64,000 nucleotides of DNA. It comes from Iningainema tapete BLCC-T55 (lineage in GTDB: Bacteria > Cyanobacteriota > Cyanobacteriia > Cyanobacteriales > Nostocaceae). The translations under genes and the position numbers were made by a program. Positions within the stretch are counted from its first letter, which is position 1; every line of letters starts with the position of its first letter. Positions 57,950 through 64,000 of this stretch are shown in pieces. The notes under the pieces are model-generated. The model searched no databases and was not told the origin of the DNA. It saw only the letters and a program-made list of their open reading frames with translations. Location of the stretch: NCBI RefSeq assembly GCF_014698965.1, contig NZ_JACXAE010000088.1, forward strand, positions 1 through 64,000, given 5' to 3'.

Positions 57950-58738
57950 ATGAAGACCGAAACAATTGTTATCTTATCCAACAGAGAACTAGATAAAATG
58001 CGTAAAGCCGGACGCTTGGCAGCCGAACTTTTACATCATCTTGAACCAATGGTGAAGCCAGGAGTTAGCACTCTTGAACTCAATGACGAAGCGGAAAGAT
58101 GGACGCAGGCTCACAACGCTAAAAGCGCACCTCTTGGTTACAAGGGATATCCTAAATCAATCTGCACCAGTGTGAATGAGGTGATTTGTCATGGCATTCC
58201 TAACGCCAAGCAGATCCTCAAAGATGGTGACATCATTAATATTGATGTGACTTTGATCGTTGATGGCTATCACGGCGATACATCTAAGACGTTCTTTGTT
58301 GGTACACCTTCCCCAAAAGCAAAAAAGCTAGTTGAGGTGACAGACGAGTGTCGTAGAAGAGGTATTGCTGAGGTGAAACCAGGGGCAAAGATTGGCGATA
58401 TTGGCGCAGCGATTCAAGAGTATGCTGAGTCACAAGGCTTTTCTGTAGTGCGCAATTTTGTTGGGCATGGTATCAGTAATGTTTTCCACACTGCACCGGA
58501 AATTCCCCACTTCGGCACACGCGGTAAGGGAAAGCGTCTCAGACCTGGTATGGTTTTTACTATAGAGCCTATGATTAATGAAGGTACATGGGAAGCTGAG
58601 GTTTTGAGTGATGGTTGGACTGCTTTGACACGCGATCGCAAGCTTTCTGCTCAATTTGAGCATACTGTGGCTGTCACTGAGGATGGTGTTGAAATTCTTA
58701 CATTACGAGAAGGCGAAACTTATCTTTTAGGATTTTAA
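57950..58738 (+). CDS. map: Methionine aminopeptidase, type I
   Basis: A 262-residue metalloenzyme that removes the initiator Met from new proteins. Metal and substrate residues: H in EVICHGIPNA, D in INIDVTLIVDGYHGDTSKTF (two Asp), H in FVGHGISNVFH, E in FTIEPMI and E in AQFEHTVAVT. Full length for type Ia enzymes without the zinc-finger extension. Cyanobacteria usually carry several map copies, so this need not be the essential one. A 37-bp palindrome lies just after the stop. Confidence 0.95.
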   Translation: MKTETIVILSNRELDKMRKAGRLAAELLHHLEPMVKPGVSTLELNDEAERWTQAHNAKSAPLGYKGYPKSICTSVNEVICHGIPNAKQILKDGDIINIDVTLIVDGYHGDTSKTFFVGTPSPKAKKLVEVTDECRRRGIAEVKPGAKIGDIGAAIQEYAESQGFSVVRNFVGHGISNVFHTAPEIPHFGTRGKGKRLRPGMVFTIEPMINEGTWEAEVLSDGWTALTRDRKLSAQFEHTVAVTEDGVEILTLREGETYLLGF

Positions 58739-58744
58739 CCAGAA

Positions 58745-58781
58745 TTTTGTAAAGACGTTCCGCCGGAACGTCTTTACAAAA
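58745..58781. repeat. 29-bp palindrome family member with extended arms (probable terminator)
   Basis: Core GTAAAGACGTTCC/GGAACGTCTTTAC at 58749-58777 is extended by TTTT and AAAA to a 37-bp palindrome with a 1-nt centre. It sits between convergent genes and is well placed to terminate both. Confidence 0.88.
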
Positions 58782-58786
58782 TCGAA

Positions 58787-60139
58787 TCATCTGCCTAATT
58801 TATTAGGAATACCTTCGCAACCACCAGGAATTGTACTTCTGGTTTTTTCGCCTCCCCAAGCACAGCAGTAGTAACGCAAAGAATCAGACATTCGACTGAC
58901 ATTAGTGAAATTGGCGTTTTCTACTACAGCGCCAGTATTTTTGCCACTGGTATAATTTGGTGGTTCTGTACGACTGCGAGGAGATGCTTCTAAAGCTGAG
59001 CCGTAGAACAGACGAGTACTATTGAGGTCTGCTTTACTCAAGTTGGCATCATATAATATAGTACGAGAGAGGTTGGATTTGACTAAGTCACAACTGCTTA
59101 GGTTGGCACGGACAAGATTTGCTTCCGATAAATCAGTCCAACGTAAGTCAGTTTCAGCAAGATCCGATCCTGCTAGCATTACTCCTAAATCTATCACTCG
59201 CACGCCTTCTAAGCGATCTTCGCAGTAACCGCCTATACCGTTGAGAATTGCTCTACCTAAGCGTGCATCGCGTTTGAGGGGTGTGAGCAATTTGGAGCGG
59301 GAGAGAAACCGGAGAATTTTGGCTTTGCCGCTCCCATCTACACTACTGAGAATAGCAGCAGTGCGTCCCTCGGCGATCGCTCGTTCTTGAGGCCAATCTT
59401 CTAATAATCCTTGTTCATCTAATACTAAATCGGAGATGCCTTGGAAGTAGGAATCAATTGTTTGCTGCTGAGTGATAATATTTTGCTGAACTGTTAGCAG
59501 GTTTTGTTGAATTGTCAAGTCTTTGGAAATTACGTACTGTCGCCAAGCAACGTAAACTGCGATTACGGCGATCGCAATTTGCCCCAAAGCACCGTACCAT
59601 TCTGCTAGTGTTCCCGAAGCTTCCCAGTTAATTTTGCGTCCCCAAGCTACGAGGAGATTGCCCACGCCGGCAAATTTGATAATGCCGATGACACTTACTC
59701 CTAATCCTAAGAAGGCAACCAGCAGTGTTTTCTCTTGTGCCGAAAACCACTCATCGACAACAATTAGCAACCAAGGCAACAAAATTGTTGCTGATAATAG
59801 CAAAGTTGCTGCTGTTCCTAGAGCGCCAATTAACCAGTTATTTAGGGCTATGCCGCTGATTGTGATGGCACTAGCAATTAGAATTAGCAGCAATGCGCTT
59901 GGTTGAAATACCAGAGCATTTTTTCTACGTTGTGTAGTAGAGAGGGCTTGTTGGAGAGCAGTTGTATTTTGCGGTGATTGTAGGGATGCAATCGCAGCTA
60001 TTGCCTGTTGATTGACAAGCCCATCTGGGAGCAAGTTGTCCTCACTGATACTGTCAAAATCATCTGGTTGCAGGCTTTGTTCTGGTATGGTTTCTTCTGT
60101 AGATGACTCGGATGAGTTAGGATCGGATTCAATCGGCAT
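58787..60139 (-). CDS. Pentapeptide-repeat membrane protein
   Basis: A 450-residue protein: an acidic disordered N-terminus, four or five membrane spans between about residues 77 and 200 (ALLLILIASAITISGIALNN; TLLVAFLGLGVSVIGIIKFA; IAIAVIAVYVAWRQYV), a cytoplasmic coil, and a C-terminal right-handed helix of A(D/N)Lxx repeats (DLAETDLRWTDLSEANLVRA and NLSSCDLVKSNLS), about 325-380. Such proteins are abundant in cyanobacteria and mostly uncharacterised. Complete single gene. Confidence 0.88.
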   Translation of the reverse strand: MPIESDPNSSESSTEETIPEQSLQPDDFDSISEDNLLPDGLVNQQAIAAIASLQSPQNTTALQQALSTTQRRKNALVFQPSALLLILIASAITISGIALNNWLIGALGTAATLLLSATILLPWLLIVVDEWFSAQEKTLLVAFLGLGVSVIGIIKFAGVGNLLVAWGRKINWEASGTLAEWYGALGQIAIAVIAVYVAWRQYVISKDLTIQQNLLTVQQNIITQQQTIDSYFQGISDLVLDEQGLLEDWPQERAIAEGRTAAILSSVDGSGKAKILRFLSRSKLLTPLKRDARLGRAILNGIGGYCEDRLEGVRVIDLGVMLAGSDLAETDLRWTDLSEANLVRANLSSCDLVKSNLSRTILYDANLSKADLNSTRLFYGSALEASPRSRTEPPNYTSGKNTGAVVENANFTNVSRMSDSLRYYCCAWGGEKTRSTIPGGCEGIPNKLGR

Positions 60140-60322
60140 GATTATCTTTTGATATCAGCAGACTTTGTTGTACTGTTTTATAGTATGCTCTGCTGCCATC
60201 GCATGTCATTTTTCTTGCCACTAGATATTTGTACATTAATTCATAAAATATTAGCATGACTTTACACTTTTTTAATACAAAATAAGGTTTTATAGTTATG
60301 TAGTTAGTTGTGTAGGTGCAGC

Positions 60323-61063
60323 ATGGTCGGTTGGCGTTGCTTTGTTAGCTCTGGCTTGATCGGCTTTTTGACGCTCGGTTGTGGTAACTCGGCAAACTCG
60401 ATAAGACAATACAGCAAGCAAGTTGTACAAGAGACTAACGTTGCTCAAATCATTACCAAAGCAAATGATTTTCAACAAGCAGAAGATTTTTTTCAAAAAG
60501 GTAACGATTTATTAAGGAACGAACGCTATTTAGAAGCGATAGCAGCATACGACAAGGCACTGGAAATTAACCCAAATAGTGGTGCTTGGATTAATAGGGG
60601 TAATGCTTTAACTGCTTTGCGACGCTATCCAGAAGCACTATACTCTTACGATCAAGCGATCGCCATCTCTCCCAACAAGCAAAAAACATGGTTTAATAAA
60701 GGTAATGCTTTAACTGCAATGCTTCGTTATCCAGAAGCTCTGTATTCATATAACAAAGCCATCGCTATCTCTCCTAACCAGTATGAAGCATGGATTAATC
60801 GAGGCATTGTGCTGGTTAAGTTGCAACGCCACAAAGAAGCAATATCATCCTATGATCGTGCGATCGCCATCTCTCCCCATAAACAAGAAGCATACTATAA
60901 CAAAGCTTGCGCCTATGCTTTGCAAAATAATGTTAAATTAGCAACCAAGAATCTAGAGAAGGCGATCGCACTTTCTCCAAGTAAATATCAAAAATTGGCA
61001 AAAACTGACCGAGATTTTGATCAAGTGCGTAGTCACAAAGAATTTCAAGAATTAATTCAGTGA
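60323..61063 (+). CDS. TPR repeat lipoprotein
   Basis: A 246-residue protein. A lipobox-like signal (SGLIGFLTLGCG, Cys near residue 19) suggests membrane anchoring. Four to five TPR units follow (for example AIAAYDKALEINPNSGAWIN, RGNALTALRRYPEALYSYDQ), with strong repeat-to-repeat similarity, and a C-terminal segment typical of such proteins (DFDQVRSHKEFQELI). ATG 60323 places the signal correctly; the TTG opening upstream is ignored. It has a protein-binding role with unknown partner. Confidence 0.85.
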   Translation: MVGWRCFVSSGLIGFLTLGCGNSANSIRQYSKQVVQETNVAQIITKANDFQQAEDFFQKGNDLLRNERYLEAIAAYDKALEINPNSGAWINRGNALTALRRYPEALYSYDQAIAISPNKQKTWFNKGNALTAMLRYPEALYSYNKAIAISPNQYEAWINRGIVLVKLQRHKEAISSYDRAIAISPHKQEAYYNKACAYALQNNVKLATKNLEKAIALSPSKYQKLAKTDRDFDQVRSHKEFQELIQ

Positions 61064-61076
61064 AAATCACGATTGT

Positions 61077-61105
61077 GTAGAGACGTTCCGGCGGAACGTC
61101 TCTAC
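61077..61105. repeat. 29-bp palindrome
   Basis: Perfect arms GTAGAGACGTTCC/GGAACGTCTCTAC, 13 bp after the TPR gene stop; a possible terminator. Confidence 0.9.
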
Positions 61106-61303
61106 GAAATATGACGAAATATGACTAATTAACGCAAATTTTTCAACAAAATATCTGAAAACATCAGACTTTTTCTCACTGTAATTTGCGCAAAAAACGC
61201 CTAATATAAATTTAGTAGAACACAGTAACTAGAGTAGTCAAATGACTGCATAGTTTCTCTAAACCTTACCCAGAAAAGGTTGTAACAGATATCTTCTCAT
61301 AAT

Positions 61304-61331
61304 GTAGAGACGTTTCATGTTACGTCTCTAC
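61304..61331. repeat. Diverged 28-bp palindrome
   Basis: Arms GTAGAGACGTTTC and GTTACGTCTCTAC, a degenerate member of the same family, 51 bp upstream of the RTX gene. The surrounding 61106-61381 shows nothing else. Confidence 0.75.
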
Positions 61332-61381
61332 AAGAGATATCTAATAGTTAATCACATCTAAATTCCCAGGAAAGAACAATT

Positions 61382-62053
61382 ATGGCAACTCTATTACCAG
61401 GTGGTAGTGCGAACGCTGATGTCCTCAACGGCACTAGAGGTAACGATCTCATTATCGCTCTAGCAGGTGATGACAACGTTTTTGGTAACGATGGCAATGA
61501 CATCATCTTCGGTGGTGCAGGTGAAGATATCCTGTTGGGTGAAGCTGGCAATGATATTATTGATGGTGGCGCTGGCAATGACTTCCTTGATGCTGGTGCT
61601 GGTATCAACAGACTCACCGGTGGAGCAGGTAACGATATCTTCTTTTTCTCTGATGCTCCCTTTGCTGGAACTACAGCTAATGCACCAGATGTATTAACAG
61701 ATTACCAAATTGGACAAGATCGATTGTTGTTTAGCAGCGATGTGCTAGGCATCAACGCCCTTAACTTCCAAGCAGGTAACAGTGGGCAATTGTCTGGTGA
61801 TAGCAATTTATTAGTGTTGCTCGATCCGTTCCCCAATGCCGGTGCCGCAGCAGCTGCCATAGCTGCTAATGATGCTGTCACAGCTGATGCTGGTTTGTTT
61901 GTTTACTTTAATTTTAATCTGGGCTTCTCTAGAGTTGTGTTCTCTCAAGATCTGAGTGACAACGGTCGAATTAGCGTTTTGGGTAATTTGATTAACATAA
62001 CAGATCCTGCTAGTCAAGCTCTGTATACTGCTCAAGATTTCACTCTTGTTTAA
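61382..62053 (+). CDS. RTX-repeat calcium-binding protein
   Basis: A 223-residue protein with hemolysin-type nonapeptide repeats GGxGxDxxx in residues 20-90 (GTRGNDLIIALAGDDNVFGN; GAGEDILLGEAGNDIIDGGA). These form a calcium-binding parallel beta-roll. The C-terminal part (DVLTDYQIGQDRLLFSSDVL) resembles the secretion-associated end of RTX proteins exported by type I systems. No enzyme domain and no N-terminal signal peptide. Probably secreted; no type I exporter lies nearby. Confidence 0.92.
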   Translation: MATLLPGGSANADVLNGTRGNDLIIALAGDDNVFGNDGNDIIFGGAGEDILLGEAGNDIIDGGAGNDFLDAGAGINRLTGGAGNDIFFFSDAPFAGTTANAPDVLTDYQIGQDRLLFSSDVLGINALNFQAGNSGQLSGDSNLLVLLDPFPNAGAAAAAIAANDAVTADAGLFVYFNFNLGFSRVVFSQDLSDNGRISVLGNLINITDPASQALYTAQDFTLV

Positions 62054-62070
62054 TACGAATGACATATAAG

Positions 62071-62095
62071 AGCCTTGCACAAAGCGTGCAAGGCT
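62071..62095 (+). terminator. Terminator after the RTX gene
   Basis: A perfect 10-bp stem AGCCTTGCAC/GTGCAAGGCT with a 5-nt loop stands 17 bp after the stop codon; it lacks a strong T run. Confidence 0.75.
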
Positions 62096-62246
62096 AATAG
62101 CGCCAATTCGGTTAAAACCGACTAAGATTTACTTCTTGTGAATTTGTTAAAACAGACTTCAGATATTATACATCTCTAATAATTACAGCAAATTTCAACA
62201 GCAGTATAAATATTCGTAGCTCTTCTGTGACAGTAGGTGTTTCTTG

Positions 62247-62477
62247 ATGCCAAGAATAACACCTATTTCTTGGCAACGACTAGAAAAGGTATTTCTTGCT
62301 GCTGGTGCTTGATTTTGCTAGGCAAGAAGGAAGCCATCGTTGCTACATCAAACCTGGTATCTCTAGACCAGTTGTAATACCAACATACGATGAAATCCCT
62401 GTTTCAATCATCAGAAATAACCTGAAAACAGCCGGAATTTCTAGAGACGAGTTTTCCAGTTGTTAAATCGAGTGTGA
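62247..62477 (+). pseudogene. hicA: hicA toxin relic
   Basis: The start MPRITPISWQRLEKVFLAAG is a good HicA N-terminus, then a frameshift leads to a stop. The next frame gives FARQEGSHRCYIKPGISRPV and VIPTYDEIPVSIIRNNLKTA with the catalytic GSH His. A second lost base near the end turns EFFQLL into EFSSC-stop. With two frameshifts the mRNA interferase is dead. No hicB antitoxin was found next to it. Confidence 0.85.
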
Positions 62478-62546
62478 TTGCTTTATTCAAGTGGGCTAGC
62501 AATTGAAAAAACAATTTGTAATTGCGAATTAATTATTGAGAAATGC

Positions 62547-62867
62547 CTAAAGCAGCTTTGTTAGAGCTAGTGTGAATGTTTCATAGGGTTTTACCCCAAC
62601 AATAGTTTCCATGAGAGTGCCATTTTTGTACATCATGACTGCCGGGATACTGCGGATGCTCAATCTTTTAGCAAGGCTTTGGTTCTGATCGAGATCTACC
62701 TTGAATACTTTGACACGCTCCTCGTAATCTTGGGCTAATTTATCAATAAGAGGAGCAATCATCTTACAAGGTCCACACCAAGTTGCTGTAAAATCAAACA
62801 CAACTAGTTCGTTGTCTGTCAAAAGTGAATCGAATTCTTGTTCCTGGATATATTCAACTGTTTTCAT
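62547..62867 (-). CDS. trx: Thioredoxin
   Basis: A 106-residue thioredoxin with the active site WCGPCK (C31, C34), cis-Pro motif SIRSIPAVMMYKNG (Pro near 76) and normal length. It reduces protein disulfides with electrons from a thioredoxin reductase. The sequence differs from the m-type consensus at several positions, so it may be a specialised isoform. Single gene with GGAGC upstream. Confidence 0.93.
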   Translation of the reverse strand: MKTVEYIQEQEFDSLLTDNELVVFDFTATWCGPCKMIAPLIDKLAQDYEERVKVFKVDLDQNQSLAKRLSIRSIPAVMMYKNGTLMETIVGVKPYETFTLALTKLL

Positions 62868-63201
62868 GGATGCTCCTTATGTTGTCTTGAAGTGAAATTG
62901 TTCACTTTTGACGATGGTATATAAAACCATACCACTTATTGACTATAGCGCGATCGCCTCTGGTGAATAAAATCACTCTTTTTTACTACTGAGCTACATA
63001 AAGAGTAAATTGATACATAATTCTAATTACACCCAACACAAGCAACGCACTTCAAATTCACTCTGAGTGGACGATCACCCTTAATAGCCTTGTACAATTG
63101 AAGCGATAGTTAAAATTCAGGCAGTGGCGGCAGTATACCGTTATGAAGGATGTAGGTGTTTAAAGATACCAATCATTATATAGTGTTTGAGGGAGTTAAT
63201 T
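62868..63201. other. Divergent intergenic region
   Basis: A 334-bp spacer between the thioredoxin and protease genes. Promoters for both are expected. No repeat, RNA or coding fragment was recognised, apart from one HIP1-type GCGATCGC. Confidence 0.45.
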
Positions 63202-63642
63202 ATGCTAAAAACTAATAGTCAAAAAATGGGTCAAGTATTCACTACAATAAAACTCACTAACAACGTAGATGAAATTCTTGCAGAAAGGGGATTTATCCCT
63301 AGTGAGCAGGTACGTTCCATTACAATAGATAATGTCTTAGTCGATACAGGTGCAACTAGGCTCTGCTTACCTAAAGAAGTTATCAATCAATTGGGTTTGA
63401 GACTTCTTGGGGAAATAGAAGGACATACTGCTGTAGGAGTTAGACAATTTCGTCTCTTCGACGGTGTAAAGCTTTCCATCGAAGGGCGGGAAGGTACTTA
63501 TAATTGTGTGGAATTACCAGCAGGTGAAAATCCTTTATTAGGTGTGATTCCCTTAGAAGATTTAGGTTTAGAGCCAGACTTGAAAAATCAACGGTTGAAA
63601 GTGTTACCAAATCAGGGTAAAGATACATATTTGCGGGTGTAA
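63202..63642 (+). CDS. Retropepsin-like aspartyl protease
   Basis: A 146-residue single-domain clan AA protein: active-site LVDTGATRLCLPKEV (Asp in DTGA, near residue 48) and the later hydrophobic LLGVIPLEDLGLE that corresponds to the ALxGxxxL turn of retropepsins. It should act as a homodimer. ATG 63202 follows GGGAG by 6 nt; the TTG at 63187 is not used. Similar proteins are common in cyanobacteria, often near toxin-antitoxin genes. Confidence 0.85.
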   Translation: MLKTNSQKMGQVFTTIKLTNNVDEILAERGFIPSEQVRSITIDNVLVDTGATRLCLPKEVINQLGLRLLGEIEGHTAVGVRQFRLFDGVKLSIEGREGTYNCVELPAGENPLLGVIPLEDLGLEPDLKNQRLKVLPNQGKDTYLRV

Positions 63643-63731
63643 ACGTAATATGAGCGTTTTTATGCAAAACATAACTCTAATTAACTCTGGTTGCCACTCG
63701 CTCTCCTCCACCCCGATCCAGTCCACCTTAA

Positions 63732-63884
63732 TGTAGGATTACACTTGATGCCCTGCCTGTCTCATCTACTAGGAAGGTGCGCCCTCGCATTTATCACCTT
63801 CGCAAAAAACTTTGCCCAGAAAAAGAATATTCACAGAAAGATATACAAGAATATGAAGAAATGTTAAAAAAATTGAATAAATAA
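63732..63884 (+). CDS. Antitoxin-like C-terminal fragment or small ORF
   Basis: An open frame without ATG, possibly starting at GTG 63777, encodes VRPRIYHLRKKLCPEKEYSQ then KDIQEYEEMLKKLNK. A charged helical tail directly overlapping a downstream toxin-like start (TAATG) is typical of the second half of an antitoxin. The 5' part is missing or unrecognised, so it may be truncated. Confidence 0.4.
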   Translation, partial: CRITLDALPVSSTRKVRPRIYHLRKKLCPEKEYSQKDIQEYEEMLKKLNK

Positions 63885-64000
63885 TGAGAAGAATAGTGTT
63901 GCCAGATAGCGGTCCACTTGGTGAAATTATAAAACCAAAACAATCTTTAAACGTAAAAAATTGGAGAAATATCAGCAAAGAAAAAATACAAATAAAAGTT
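63884..64000 (+). CDS. PIN-like toxin domain protein, N-terminus (cut by window edge)
   Basis: A 39-codon partial frame starting MRRIVLPDSGPLGEIIKPKQ. The DSGPLG pattern after the first strand is typical of a group of PIN-like nuclease toxins that begin ..LDSGPLGLxxNPK. The ATG overlaps the preceding stop, so the two are translationally coupled. The rest lies beyond the window. Confidence 0.5.
   Translation, partial: MRRIVLPDSGPLGEIIKPKQSLNVKNWRNISKEKIQIKV

Noticed and set aside
63769-63978. 69-codon minus-strand hydrophobic frame at the right edge
   Set aside because: It is antisense to the better supported plus-strand antitoxin/PIN-like pair with its TAATG junction.

Overview
The window comes from a cyanobacterium, most likely a filamentous, Nostocales-type one. 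The evidence is the very frequent GCGATCGC octamer (HIP1), the photosystem I gene psaM, a bacteriophytochrome operon, the cyanobacterial glucolipid synthase gene mgdA, an intein in dnaX at the Walker B site, heptamer-type tandem repeats between genes, and many dispersed palindromes. No tRNA, CRISPR array or prophage was seen. The 5' end of a 16S rRNA gene with its promoter lies at the left edge on the minus strand.

Layout. 1-4.7 kb holds the rRNA start, a family 4 glycosyltransferase, a DUF1622 membrane protein and a zone of gene decay: an oxidoreductase relic, an alcohol dehydrogenase relic, a catalase relic and a collapsed ABC exporter. 4.8-6.9 kb holds the surviving adaptor (HlyD type) and TetR regulator of that exporter, with two matching palindromic operators. 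7-11.4 kb has a tandem pair of five-bladed propeller glycosidase-like proteins, then a c-di-AMP (ydaO/yuaA) riboswitch in front of a second GT4 glycosyltransferase. 11.4-13.3 kb has a phosphoribosyltransferase and an IF-3 paralogue that lacks an ATG start. 13.3-19.3 kb is a minus-strand phytochrome signalling operon of four proteins. 19.6-26.5 kb carries a ribulokinase-like sugar kinase, psaM, TPR and hypothetical proteins, yajQ, a SLOG-fold protein, a DRTGG protein and an EbsA-like protein. 26.6-29 kb is a radical SAM gene overlapping mgdA.

29-32.3 kb is dnaX. It is interrupted by a 430-residue intein, and a LAGLIDADG homing endonuclease reading frame is nested inside that intein in a different frame. 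It fills almost exactly the linker between the splicing blocks and carries one in-frame stop. This is the most unusual structure in the window.

32.5-39 kb holds an SsuB-like ATPase, an L,D-transpeptidase, a low-complexity secreted protein, DUF1802 and gamma-glutamyltransferase. 39-47.4 kb is an accessory catabolic or biosynthetic cluster (nitrilase-like, aldehyde dehydrogenase, two DUF3598-type proteins, alpha/beta hydrolase-like, bicupin, medium-chain reductase) with hisS in its middle. Two of its enzymes lack the usual catalytic nucleophile. 47.8-50.5 kb has a DUF1016 nuclease between two copies of a roughly 200-bp direct repeat, then a Uma2 nuclease. 50.5-54.6 kb has a QueA-like protein, two SDRs, a VOC protein and a ZIP transporter. 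54.6-57.4 kb has a KfrA-like protein plus membrane AAA ATPase pair behind an array of GCACC sites, then a PrlF-YhaV toxin-antitoxin pair. The right end carries map, a pentapeptide-repeat membrane protein, a TPR lipoprotein, an RTX-repeat protein, a hicA relic, thioredoxin, a retropepsin-like protease and a truncated toxin-antitoxin-like pair at the edge.

A 29-bp palindrome of the type GTAGAGACGTTCC..GGAACGTCTCTAC recurs through the window. One copy sits in frame inside the phytochrome GAF domain, and two others supply the stop codon of a gene.
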